Assembly (NCBI RefSeq): GCF_018736085.1
Contig: NZ_CP076134.1
Location: 1,250,501-1,314,500, forward strand
Reading direction: 5' to 3'
DNA from: Bradyrhizobium sediminis
GTDB taxonomy: Bacteria; Pseudomonadota; Alphaproteobacteria; Rhizobiales; Xanthobacteraceae
DNA length: 64,000 bases
A model generated the notes under the pieces. The model had not been told where the DNA came from. It did not search any database and saw only the letters and a list, made by a program, of their open reading frames with translations. Both the position numbers and the translations under genes were made by a program. Positions 52,140 through 60,860 of this stretch are shown here, piece after piece (within the stretch, counting starts at the first letter, position 1; every line of letters starts with the position of its first letter).

Positions 52140-54682
52140 AGAGTCCGGCCAGCCGCATCGCTCAAGCGCAAGAACGACTTTGGACGCGGTTTCCGCAGCT
52201 CCGGCCCAGCCCGCGGTCCACGGTAAACGAGCCTCGGCTCGTGCTCGGCCGGGACGGCGCTCAGATGCCCTTTGGGCTCGATGTCCGTGCGCTCTCTGGC
52301 CACGTCGGAATTGTCGGCGGCATTGGTGGCGGCAAGAGCAACGCCATGCGCCACATCGGATGGCAGCACATGGAAACCGACGGTGCACTAATCCAAATCG
52401 ATCCGCACGGTACCCATGAGGATTCACTACATCGAACGACGATCCGGCGGGCAGTCGATACTGGACTGTATAAGCGCCAGCGGGTCTGCATCATCGATGC
52501 GAACAGCGAATGGTGTACCGGGCTACGGCTTCTCGCCGGCACACCAGTACCGAGCGTTATGGCCGATCACATGATCGAAGCGTTTGAGCGCATGCAGGGC
52601 GACGAAACGCTGCTTGAGAAACCCACGCTGCGACGCGCGCTGCATGGGCTGCTTGCCGTGCTCTCGGAATTGAAGCTCTCCCTTGCCGAAGCCGATCTGC
52701 TGCTGGATCCGGTCGACCCACACGGGCTGCGAGCCTGGGCGCTCGACAAGGTGCGGGACCGGTATGCCGCAAAGGCGCTGATGCGGCTAGAGCGCCTAGC
52801 CAATGAGCCGCGGCTCATGAAGGAGTTCGAAGTCGAGACCATTGGCACAGAAAACCGGTTGGCTCCGCTCCTTTCGTCGCCAGCGATGCGAGCGATCGTC
52901 GGCTGTCAGATGCTCGATATGGTCGATGTCCTCGATGCTGGTGCCAAGGTGTTTATCAACACCGGCGGGCACGACGCCGCGAGCGAAGCGGCCGGCGACC
53001 TCTTGGGCAAGCTCGTCTTGCGCGCCGTGCTCTTTGCCGCAAAACGAAGGCGGACTGCCACGCCGGCACTGGTCATTGCGGACGAGTGCGCCCGCTACGT
53101 CAGCCAGGACTGCGAAAGGGCACTCGCAGAGCTCAGGAAATACCGCGTCGGATTGATCCTGGGCTTTCAAACGTTTGCCATGTTGGGCAAGCCCGGCGAC
53201 CCGGTCCGCGAAGCGATCGAAAAGATACCCGCAACGCGCATGGTGTTCCGATTGAACTCGATGGAAGAAGCCACGGCGCTCGCGCCGGAAGTGATGGAAC
53301 TCAACCTCGAAATGCCCGTCGAAGTGCTGAGGGCGCCGGCCGTCGTGGGATACGAAGTACGCCGGCTGCAAAGCGCGTCTCAAGGTAGCGCACTTACTCA
53401 TACCCGCCAGGCGGCGACGACCCAAACCGAAGGCACGGGGACAACGGATACGATAGGTGAGGCGACCGGCGACAGCTACACCTACGGCACCAACCAGGCA
53501 CGTTCGCACACTCGCTCGGCCACGAACAGTCTCGGGCGAAACTACGGTGCACAATACAGTCAGGGGAAAAGCTCCAGCCAAGCCGAAATGAAGGGAGAAT
53601 CGCACAGTGAAACAGATAGCAGGTCGGAGACCGTCGGCAGCAATTACAGCCGTTCTAGGTCGGAGGGCGAGTCATCGGGTGAGGTGACGAGCGACACGCA
53701 CAGCCACAGCCATACGCGAGGCGGTGGTCGCAGCAACCAAACGAGCGCCTCGCGCGGTTCCAATTTCGCGCAAGGCTTCGAGGTCGATGTGGATATTTGG
53801 AGATCCGGGGAGCAGCAGTACCGGAGAGCCGTGGGCTGGCCGGGAGATGCCAAGAGCCGCAACGTGCAGGCCGGATATAACGAGAGCACTTCGCAGGGAA
53901 CAGCAGCCGCGGAGAACTGGAGCGAGTCGGATGCAACGAGCACTGGCCGGTCCACGCAGCAGAGTTGGTCGACGAGCGTTTCAGAAGCGGTAGGCGAGAG
54001 CGAAGCTCGGTCTCGCGGCCAAGCCGTACAGCGTGGCCGCTCACGCAGCACGGCTGACACCGTCGGCACATCAGAAACGACCGGCATCTCATTTGGAACA
54101 AGCGAACAGCAGGCAGAGGGCGAAGCAGATACCGAAAGCTACGGAAGCTCGCAGGCCTGGGGCACTCACAAGGACCGCAGCCGCAGCCACGCAAGGTCGG
54201 TACAAAAATCGATAGGTCAAATGAAGGGTGAAGCCCAGGCGAACGGCACCACGCTATCGCGGGGCTGGTCAGAAACGCTGGCTCCGATCCTAGAGGTCCG
54301 ACCTACCTCGGTGCATAGTCTGCCGAACGTGACGTACATGGCGGCGCGTACACTGTGCACACTGCCCACCGGCGTTGCCGTGGTGCGGACCATCAGAGGA
54401 AACCGGGTCGACGCCGCTGTGGTGCTTATGCCTGAGCGCCGCAGTCCGCCCGTGACCGACCAGCAATATGCTGCCGATCTGTCATTGCTCGTGCCCCGAA
54501 GCGAGGTCGGCCTGCCAATGCGGAATGCCGAGCGGGCGATCGAACAACGTCAGAGTGAGCTCATTGAAGAGGCACAGCTGTGCCGGCTCCCTCCACCTGA
54601 GCCGGCATCGGCCGCAGAATTTAGAGTGCCCATCAAGAAAGTCACCAAACCTAAGTCCAAGAAAGGAACGAAAGATGATTGA
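52136..54682 (+). CDS. HerA/VirD4-like ATPase with a long Ser/Thr-rich insert
   Basis: 848 residues. Walker A GGIGGGKSN at 61-69 and Walker B ALVIADE near 312-318; between them is IIDANSEWCTGLRLL, which fits a DUF87/TraG-type motor. From about 411 to 705 the chain is low complexity, rich in Ser, Thr, Gly, Glu, Gln and Arg with units such as TGTSxG and SRSRSEGESSGE. Then a short C-terminal domain follows (MAARTLCTLPTGVAVVRTIR near 740). It probably moves DNA during conjugation or mobilisation. The insert is remarkable and may be a flexible stalk or a multimerisation region. It shares an operon with two membrane-anchored proteins. Confidence 0.8.
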   Translation: MKSPASRIAQAQERLWTRFPQLRPSPRSTVNEPRLVLGRDGAQMPFGLDVRALSGHVGIVGGIGGGKSNAMRHIGWQHMETDGALIQIDPHGTHEDSLHRTTIRRAVDTGLYKRQRVCIIDANSEWCTGLRLLAGTPVPSVMADHMIEAFERMQGDETLLEKPTLRRALHGLLAVLSELKLSLAEADLLLDPVDPHGLRAWALDKVRDRYAAKALMRLERLANEPRLMKEFEVETIGTENRLAPLLSSPAMRAIVGCQMLDMVDVLDAGAKVFINTGGHDAASEAAGDLLGKLVLRAVLFAAKRRRTATPALVIADECARYVSQDCERALAELRKYRVGLILGFQTFAMLGKPGDPVREAIEKIPATRMVFRLNSMEEATALAPEVMELNLEMPVEVLRAPAVVGYEVRRLQSASQGSALTHTRQAATTQTEGTGTTDTIGEATGDSYTYGTNQARSHTRSATNSLGRNYGAQYSQGKSSSQAEMKGESHSETDSRSETVGSNYSRSRSEGESSGEVTSDTHSHSHTRGGGRSNQTSASRGSNFAQGFEVDVDIWRSGEQQYRRAVGWPGDAKSRNVQAGYNESTSQGTAAAENWSESDATSTGRSTQQSWSTSVSEAVGESEARSRGQAVQRGRSRSTADTVGTSETTGISFGTSEQQAEGEADTESYGSSQAWGTHKDRSRSHARSVQKSIGQMKGEAQANGTTLSRGWSETLAPILEVRPTSVHSLPNVTYMAARTLCTLPTGVAVVRTIRGNRVDAAVVLMPERRSPPVTDQQYAADLSLLVPRSEVGLPMRNAERAIEQRQSELIEEAQLCRLPPPEPASAAEFRVPIKKVTKPKSKKGTKDD

Positions 54683-54884
54683 AGAGAAGATTGCGCGAGT
54701 GAAAAAGCTCATCGAGCAGCGCGAGGCTATCGATGCCGAGCTCGCTACCTTATTCAACGTTTCGACAGCAAAACGGGGTCGGCCGAGAAAGGATAGTGGG
54801 GCAGCCGAGGAGGGGAGGGAAGAGCGGAGCGAAGCCACGCAGAAGCTCCAGACTGACATTCTGTCTCAATCTCGTCCGTCGTAA
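54675..54884 (+). CDS. small coiled-coil protein with AT-hook-like motif
   Basis: 69 residues. A helical N-terminal half (EKIARVKKLIEQREAIDAEL), then KRGRPRKD, an AT-hook-type minor-groove binding motif, and a polar tail. Overlaps the ATPase end by 8 bp, so it is translated with it. It may direct the ATPase to AT-rich DNA, which is inference. Confidence 0.65.
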   Translation: MIEEKIARVKKLIEQREAIDAELATLFNVSTAKRGRPRKDSGAAEEGREERSEATQKLQTDILSQSRPS

Positions 54885-55018
54885 GCATGGGAGGCAAGCT
54901 GCTGCCGGAGCGGAAGCTGTCAAGGGCGGGTGACCCGCCGCGCAGCGGTTCCCTTGATAGCGAAGCAAGGCAGCAATGCTCCCCACAGCTGGAGACAATC
55001 CCGGGGTAGAATTGCGTG

Positions 55019-55978
55019 ATGGAAACGCTCTTCGGCAAAAAGCAAAGGGTCAATCGATTCCGACGGACAGACAGTCCACGCAACATGCGATTGACCGAGC
55101 GCGACTTGAATCTCATTCGTCACGTCGCCAAGCACCGATTCCTAACGACCGAACAACTGCAGGCCTTGGATGGCGGAAGCCAGCAAAACGTTAGCCGAGC
55201 TCTGCGAGCCCTTTATGACCACGGCTATCTCGACCGTCCCGGCGCACAAATTGCGTCAATAGTGCTCGATGGCCCCAAGCCCACGGTGCACGCGCTCGGT
55301 AAGCGTGGCGCTCAAGCGCTTCGCGAGCGCGGCCATAAGACAAGTAGCGACGTGGACTGGACCGAAAAAAACAAGCGAGCTGGCGCGGTGTTCATTGAAC
55401 ACACGCTCGAAAGAGCGTCATTTATGACCGCAATGGAAATCGGGTGCCGGGAAAAGCCCGGTATTGAGTTGTTGGACGCATCAGCAATTATTGCACAAGC
55501 CCCCGAACCTACGCGACGCGCACGCGAGCCACTGCGCTGGGTAGTTGAGCGTCTCGAACGCGGCCGAAAGGAGATATTCTCGGTGGTACCAGACGGCCTA
55601 TTTGGCTTGTCATTTCCTGACGAAACCGCGTCGTATTTTCTGCTGGAGATCGATCGGGGTACCATTCCTCTCCGCCGCACGGACACGTATGGGACGGCGG
55701 CATGGCGAAAGAATATCGAATACAAATTCCGAACCTACTACGAAGGGTGGCGGGCGGACCGCCACATGAAGCAGTTTGGCGTAAAGCAGCTGCGCGTTGT
55801 CTGGGTGACGAGCTCGCAGACCCGCCTTGAACACATGCTCGAACTCCAGCGCGACGTTGCGGGCGGAAATGGATCTGCATTTTTCTTGTTCGCGGACAAT
55901 GACCATTTGCGGTCATCCAATCCGCTTGACCTTGAGTGGGTGAATGGAAAAGGCGAGTTACTCAATCTCGCGGCCTAG
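55019..55978 (+). CDS. Replic_Relax-family protein
   Basis: 319 residues. N-terminal winged helix (about 30-95: LIRHVAKHRFLTTEQLQAL, then ALYDHGYLDRP). Middle region with a conserved acidic strand YFLLEIDRGT near 205 and a helix ending RVVWVTSSQTR near 260. This matches the replication-relaxation family of plasmids and integrative elements, believed to assist replication or DNA processing; the activity is not settled. A GTG just before the ATG is possible as start. Confidence 0.8.
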   Translation: METLFGKKQRVNRFRRTDSPRNMRLTERDLNLIRHVAKHRFLTTEQLQALDGGSQQNVSRALRALYDHGYLDRPGAQIASIVLDGPKPTVHALGKRGAQALRERGHKTSSDVDWTEKNKRAGAVFIEHTLERASFMTAMEIGCREKPGIELLDASAIIAQAPEPTRRAREPLRWVVERLERGRKEIFSVVPDGLFGLSFPDETASYFLLEIDRGTIPLRRTDTYGTAAWRKNIEYKFRTYYEGWRADRHMKQFGVKQLRVVWVTSSQTRLEHMLELQRDVAGGNGSAFFLFADNDHLRSSNPLDLEWVNGKGELLNLAA

Positions 55979-56005
55979 GACTTCCTGAGCGTGGTACTAG
56001 AAGAT

Positions 56006-58309
56006 TCAAAGTTCCCTGGCCGCCTTGACCAATGGGTCGGGAGAGGTCATTGGGGCTGCCAGTATTTGACGGACTCGAAATGTTTCGGTTCTATTTGGCC
56101 TCCACAAATCTAAGCCCCGGTATCTTGATTTCTCGGCAATAGAAAACCTCGCAATTAGGTTGAGGACCTCAGGAACGATGCGCTCCGCTCGTGAATCAAG
56201 TGCGCCGCGGTAGAACGCTGCTTCTTGTCGTCCAGAGCCCGGCTGAAGAAAGAGCTTTCTCAGCACGGTTAGGAGTATCTTCAAGCCTTCTGGAATATCC
56301 AAGTGAAGTATCTGAGCAGCTGTATTTCCTCCAAGAACGAATGATGAAACATCACAGTCTCTGAAATTCATGGGAAGATCACTCCCCCCAAAGAAGCCGT
56401 CGAGTGTGCCGAAGACACATTTCTCGAACTGAGGAAGGTTGTCTGGGTGCACATCTCGCGAAATCTCGCAAGTATTAAATAGACAATCCTGAAAAATCAA
56501 ATTTGAGAACTTGCGGGAGAAATCGTCGATCAAGAGATAGTCACAAACCGCGGCTCTAATAATGGCCTTATCTACCAGTGCGACCTCAGGAGAGCGGGTT
56601 AGGATATTTGCCAGATCCATCGCGAGCTGAGAATTTATGTCTGGGTTACAGGCGACGTTGAGCGCGTTCAGAAAGATTGCTGGCTTGATGGTTTGAGCGG
56701 ATATCTTGTTAGAGACAATATTGATTGCGATTTCGCCTAACGGACAGACGACTGACTCGAAGGCGTTTGCCGCAGAAGCGTAGGGATGCTCCACATAACG
56801 AATGACATCGCCCGCGCGAGCAGCATCCGCAATTTGCGGATCCACAAATTCCCGAGAGCTGTCTTCAAGCGAGGAGGGACCTAGCGCGGGAAGTCTCAGA
56901 ATAAATTGCTGTGCGGCGTCATCAGGAGGAAAACCTGCTACATCCCGAAAGGTATTTTGTATTGTTAGGATATCGATTCGGCCTCTTCCATCCTCCGTTG
57001 AGCGTGCAATCGTCGCAAGTCTCTCGATGATCAATCTAACAGTCGTCGGGTCAAGCCGACTATCTTGCTGTGCTTCTCGCTCGCAGATCATAGCCAGTAG
57101 ATGATCCCAACCTTCTGCAGGCCCGAGATCGACCGACTGTTTAGCGGCAGACGCTTGCAAAAATCCTCTTCCCGCCAAATAGGCTAGCAATAGCGGGCGA
57201 CGTGGCATCCAGTCTGGGAGGGGGCTCGCAATTCCCAATAAGCTCAGAAACTCTCTTGCTTGGGCCTCCGAGAAATCTTGGGTGTACAGAATCTGGAAGC
57301 CACGCTCCACCCCCAGCGATTTTGCCATTTCCTTCGTGCTATCGAAGAAGTTGTGGCGACCGGCAACTATGATTGAGGTGTTTGAAGGTGATTCGGACAC
57401 AAATCGCCTAACTAAAGTCATTCCACTGAAACGATGAGCTTGAACTTTTTGTAAAGATCCTCCCCAACCCGTCGTGGCCATTTCGTCGAAACCGTCTAGC
57501 AGCAAGTTGACCAACCCACCACGCCATGCCCTGACAAGGTCGCTCGAGCTACCGGGATAGCCAATAATTCTGGCGTGGCGCTCAAGCGCTTCAACTGGCT
57601 CGGACTGACCCGTATGATCTCTGAGATTCAAATAAACGGGCACGACATGTGAGGTGTTACGAAGGTATGCGTCGTTGCATCTGAAGAAAAAATTACGGAG
57701 CGTCATGCTCTTTCCGGAGCCATACTCACCCAGAAGGACAGTTCGCGTGACACTCCCAGTGATGAGGCCCTGGATGTAGGAGTCCTGATTGATTGCGGTT
57801 TGCGCGGCTTCGTTGAAGAGATCAATTGGAATGATCTTTGCGTCCGTAATGGCGGCCTTGGTGATCGGATCGGCCACACTTCCAAACCGATATGGCACAC
57901 GGCATCTCAAGTATTCGGCGCCATTAAACAGCTGACTACGAAATTGTTCAAAGCCAAGGATTCTTACGCTGTGTTCAAACCTCTGGATCGCCGTTCGCTG
58001 GTCTGCCGTCGGTTCGTCTCTCGTAACGAGCCATCCGTTGACGTGCTTCCGGCTCGTTTTTCGGTACTTTTGGACTAGCTCAGCGGTTTTCTTCGCATCC
58101 TCGACAGCTTTGTCACGCGAACGCGAAATCGTGCACTCAACTACGTGAACAGCATCACGTGTTTCGAACACGCCGTCGCGCTCGCGGTCATCAACGATTT
58201 GAGCGCCGCCGAATTGAGCCTCGGACCAGAGTAGCCGGGCTATTCGTCGAACATCTTTTTCAAAATTCTGTCCAGAGAGCGTCAGCTTAGGCCTCCATAC
58301 GGTCTGCAA
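56006..58309 (-). CDS. NACHT NTPase with nuclease-like N-terminus, candidate defence protein
   Basis: 767 residues with a TTG start at 58309 (no ATG nearby; the ribosome site is weak, so the start is uncertain). Residues 35-60 resemble a Mrr/PD-(D/E)xK nuclease core: D45-G46-V47, then strand and E58-C59-T60, with Thr where Lys is usual. The NACHT core has Walker A GEYGSGKS (194-201) and Walker B LLLDGFDE (269-276), the latter being the NACHT hallmark, then SIIVAGRHNFF near 335. The C-terminal half is helical with a stretch like pentapeptide repeats (LIFQDCLFNTCE). Bacterial NACHT proteins defend against phage. The gene is AT-rich, stands alone, and differs from its neighbours in composition. 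Confidence 0.82.
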   Translation of the reverse strand: MQTVWRPKLTLSGQNFEKDVRRIARLLWSEAQFGGAQIVDDRERDGVFETRDAVHVVECTISRSRDKAVEDAKKTAELVQKYRKTSRKHVNGWLVTRDEPTADQRTAIQRFEHSVRILGFEQFRSQLFNGAEYLRCRVPYRFGSVADPITKAAITDAKIIPIDLFNEAAQTAINQDSYIQGLITGSVTRTVLLGEYGSGKSMTLRNFFFRCNDAYLRNTSHVVPVYLNLRDHTGQSEPVEALERHARIIGYPGSSSDLVRAWRGGLVNLLLDGFDEMATTGWGGSLQKVQAHRFSGMTLVRRFVSESPSNTSIIVAGRHNFFDSTKEMAKSLGVERGFQILYTQDFSEAQAREFLSLLGIASPLPDWMPRRPLLLAYLAGRGFLQASAAKQSVDLGPAEGWDHLLAMICEREAQQDSRLDPTTVRLIIERLATIARSTEDGRGRIDILTIQNTFRDVAGFPPDDAAQQFILRLPALGPSSLEDSSREFVDPQIADAARAGDVIRYVEHPYASAANAFESVVCPLGEIAINIVSNKISAQTIKPAIFLNALNVACNPDINSQLAMDLANILTRSPEVALVDKAIIRAAVCDYLLIDDFSRKFSNLIFQDCLFNTCEISRDVHPDNLPQFEKCVFGTLDGFFGGSDLPMNFRDCDVSSFVLGGNTAAQILHLDIPEGLKILLTVLRKLFLQPGSGRQEAAFYRGALDSRAERIVPEVLNLIARFSIAEKSRYRGLDLWRPNRTETFRVRQILAAPMTSPDPLVKAAREL

Positions 58310-58521
58310 TAGGGGAATTCGCGTGGCGCCTGCTAAAGAACGGGAGCCCGCCCAGAGGAGCTTTCAAAGTTTGCTGCTGAATAGTTAAACCAAGAGCCTC
58401 CTGATAATGGTACCACCCACGGTGGTGGCGTCAATATTGCTCAAGATTGCAAATTTATTGGAGGCATTGGGTCCACATGCAAAAGATCCCAATCATCTCA
58501 TAGATGGAAGGAATGCGCCGG
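58310..58521. other. gap between the NACHT and VirD4-like genes
   Basis: 212 bp with no gene. A short inverted repeat CCACC-CAC-GGTGG lies near 58413. It probably carries the promoter of the NACHT gene. Confidence 0.4.
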
Positions 58522-59757
58522 TCACTTCGGCCGACGTTGATTGTGGGCTCTGAGAGAGCGGCCGAAATTTCTGCGGCTTTGAGCGACCGTTAGCTCTTTT
58601 CGGTTGAGCGGAAGAAATAGCCGCGGCTCGATAAACGCGACCCGGTTGTTGTCTTCCAAGCGACGCAGCCAAGCCCGGAATGGTGGTTGGTCAACGAGTT
58701 CTGGTGCCGGCAGTGGATGAAATTCGGGTGCCAGCACCTCGGCGTCCGCCGCAGAGACGCGGAACGCCATGAGCGTGCCAACGTTGCCAAGCACTGACGC
58801 ACGCACCGTGGGGGAGAGCTGCTCGGTGTATTGGCCGACGAGGCAGAATCTGGTTTTGAATTTGCGAGACTCTGAGAGGAGGGAGGCGAGCGCATCGGTC
58901 GCGAACGATTGGACCTCATCGATGTGGCAGTAAAAGGGAACACGCTCTTGCTCGGGTATCTGGGAGCGGGCCATAGCGGTTAGCTGCAAATGAGAGATGA
59001 AGAGTGACCCGAGAAGGTTGGCAGCCTGCTCACCAATTTGTCCTTTGGCCAGGTTGGCAATGAGTATTCGGTGATGGTCCATCGCGTAGGCGAGGTCAAA
59101 TTTCGGAGCGTATTGCCCCAGGATATTTCGCACGGGAGGGGAGGCGGTAAACTGTCCAACCTTGTTCAAAATCGGCGCTGTTGCCTCGGCTAAAAGCCGT
59201 TGATCGTAGCTTGGAAATTCCTGCTGCCAGAACCGGGCGACGATGGGGTCCGTGACTTTCCGGACGAGTCGGTCGCGAAACTCCTGGTCAACAAATACGC
59301 GCGATAGGTCGGTCAGCACCGGCCGGGGGCCGGCGAGCAATGCGGAAATGCCCTGAAATAGAAAATATTCGAGCCGCGGTCCCCAGCTGTCGCTCCACAA
59401 GTGTTTGAATGTTGAAACGATGCCGGCGGCGGCGAGCGCGTGCCGCTCTGGCGGTACGCCCGCGAGCGGATTAAATCCAACCGGAAAGTCGGTGTCAGCC
59501 ACATTTAGGTAACAGACATCGTTTGTCCGGCTCGGGGGCAAAGCATCCAATATTGCTTGAGCCAGGTCGCCGTGGGGGTCGAGCACGGCGACACCTTCGC
59601 CCGAACAGATGTCGTGCATTGCTAGGTTAAACAGCGCAGTGCTTTTGCCCGAGCCGGACTTCCCGACAATGTATACATGCCGCTCGCGCTCTTCGGGCGA
59701 GAGAGCAATGCCGCCGCCGGTCGACGATCTGGCGATGATTGGGGGTTGGCGCTCCAT
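58522..59757 (-). CDS. VirD4/TraD-like coupling ATPase
   Basis: 411 residues from ATG 59757; an ATG at 59856 would add 33 residues with no conserved look. Walker A VGKSGSGKST (31-40), then VAVLDPHGD near 56, and Walker B CHIDEVQSF near 278, followed by FCLVGQYTEQL. The type is the DUF87/TraM-recognition class of coupling proteins, but without an N-terminal membrane segment. It should bring DNA to a secretion channel or move it through one. No mating-pair genes are in the window, so the element may be mobilised by another system. Confidence 0.85.
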   Translation of the reverse strand: MERQPPIIARSSTGGGIALSPEERERHVYIVGKSGSGKSTALFNLAMHDICSGEGVAVLDPHGDLAQAILDALPPSRTNDVCYLNVADTDFPVGFNPLAGVPPERHALAAAGIVSTFKHLWSDSWGPRLEYFLFQGISALLAGPRPVLTDLSRVFVDQEFRDRLVRKVTDPIVARFWQQEFPSYDQRLLAEATAPILNKVGQFTASPPVRNILGQYAPKFDLAYAMDHHRILIANLAKGQIGEQAANLLGSLFISHLQLTAMARSQIPEQERVPFYCHIDEVQSFATDALASLLSESRKFKTRFCLVGQYTEQLSPTVRASVLGNVGTLMAFRVSAADAEVLAPEFHPLPAPELVDQPPFRAWLRRLEDNNRVAFIEPRLFLPLNRKELTVAQSRRNFGRSLRAHNQRRPK

Positions 59758-59857
59758 AAATCCGGGACAGCCCCTCGTGCGAAACACCCGCGGATGCGAT
59801 GTGTCGGCCTGAGATCCCAAGAGCTCGTGTTGTGGAGTAGGCCCACCATGGGCCAAA

Positions 59858-60083
59858 TGGAGAAGGGGAGAGGCCCGCCGGGCGTGCTTGTGGAGGAGCG
59901 TTGCCGGCGCGGTACGCAGGGGCTGTCCCGAGCCGTGAGCGGGACCGCCGCTCTATGAAGTATACGGCTGCGTCGAAGTTGGTAGGGTGTGGATAGCCAT
60001 GGTTAGCACATCGCCGATGTGAGTACCGAGGAGCGCCAGCGATCCGCGTGAGAAATTGTGCCTTCAGGTTGGGATCGGCCGAG
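59858..60083. other. non-coding stretch before the structured region
   Basis: GC-rich, no gene. GGCCCA-CCA-TGGGCC is an inverted repeat just left of the VirD4-like gene start. The rest holds no feature I can name. Confidence 0.45.
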
Positions 60084-60407
60084 CTTTACCCCCCGCATTT
60101 GTCGGCAGACCGCACACCGTAGGGCGCCCCAGCGCCCAAGGGCACCCGCCCCAGCGGGTGTGCGGTCGGCGGCGAAGCCGCCCGACCCCGTGCGCCCAGC
60201 CGAGCACCGCAAAGCCTCACGGCTGCGGAGCGCAGCCTCCGCGTGCTCTATCGCGCGGAGGTCGGCGATTTTGCCCGTCCACGGGCAAAATTCGCGGAGA
60301 GCCCCCAGCTCAGCCTAGCTTTGGCAAACGCACGCTACAGCGCCGTGTTTGCAGGCTGAGTGGGGGCACGGGGTCGGGCGGAAAGCCCGACAAATGCGGG
60401 GGGAAAG
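60084..60407. ncRNA. highly structured non-coding element (RNA or origin DNA)
   Basis: Closed by a 17-bp perfect inverted repeat (60089-60105 with 60387-60403), extended by CTTT/AAAG after one bulged base. Inside are: an 11-bp stem (60108-60118/60157-60167) holding two CCCA-loop hairpins; a GGCGGC-GAA-GCCGCC hairpin (60168-60182); a 15-bp stem (60179-60193/60366-60380); and, within that, hairpins at 60221-60237 (7 bp), 60236-60261 (8 bp), 60268-60291 (11 bp) and 60309-60360 (8 bp outer). Some stems compete for the same bases. No ORF here looks real. It could be a large structured RNA, a single-strand origin or oriT. Strand and identity unknown. Confidence 0.7.
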
Positions 60408-60412
60408 AGTGA

Positions 60413-60436
60413 GCACCTGCAAGGATTTGCGGGTGC
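60413..60436. repeat. hairpin next to the structured element
   Basis: GCACCTGCAA-GGAT-TTGCGGGTGC, a 10-bp stem with one G-T pair. Confidence 0.7.
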
Positions 60437-60452
60437 GGAGTAAGGACGCGAG

Positions 60453-60484
60453 GGTACAAACATAGATGTACCCCTGTTTGTACC
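60453..60484. repeat. inverted repeat, operator-like
   Basis: GGTACAAACA and TGTTTGTACC, perfect over 10 bp, 12 bp apart, in the sequence leading to the iterons. Confidence 0.75.
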
Positions 60485-60619
60485 TCAACGATCGCGCCTT
60501 TCCTTATTCAAAGAGAACACACCCTGTGTATTGAATATATTAGATTCTATTAGAGCGGAGCGATGATTTCACAATAGCTTTTGCTTGCAACGTATTTTGC
60601 CGATGTACATCGAAAATCG

Positions 60620-60679
60620 TTGGGTCAAACCCCCCAGGACGTTGGGTCAAACCCCCCAATGTCTTGGGTCAGACCCCCC
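60620..60679 (+). repeat. three iterons with exact 22-bp period
   Basis: TTGGGTCAAACCCCCC begins at 60620 and 60642; a third copy with one change (TCAGAC) begins at 60664. The spacing equals two helical turns, as expected for direct repeats bound by a replication initiator on one DNA face. Confidence 0.85.
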
Positions 60680-60800
60680 GGGTCTGAGCAACGATATCCA
60701 CACCGGACGCAGCCCGTTATTCAACCAGTCTTATGAGAGGTGGCTCGTTGACGGATTTCAATTTGTGTGTCGGAAAACAGATATTGTCCGACGCTTATAT

Positions 60801-60857
60801 ATGGCTCTGTTGAGCCATATTTTGGCGACGCCTTATTTTGTGGCTCTGCTGAGCCAT
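60801..60857. repeat. two related hairpins
   Basis: TATGGCTC-TGTT-GAGCCATA at about 60801-60820 and TGGCTC-TGCT-GAGCCA at about 60841-60856. Both are followed on the plus strand by TTTT, so they can act as terminators on that strand, facing the end of the ParE gene. Confidence 0.7.
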
Positions 60858-60860
60858 TTT

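Larger units (their letters stand above)
60485..60860. other. AT-rich origin-like region
   Basis: AT-rich from 60500 to 60600 (unwinding-type), then the iterons at 60620-60679, a DnaA-box-like ATATCCACA at about 60694, and two hairpins at 60801-60857. Together with the initiator gene nearby this looks like a plasmid replication origin. No gene is seen. Confidence 0.6.

Noticed and set aside
60056..60412. Reading frames of 86 to 118 codons across the structured region
   Set aside because: Their sequences are low-complexity products of the GC-rich stems and have no convincing ribosome site.
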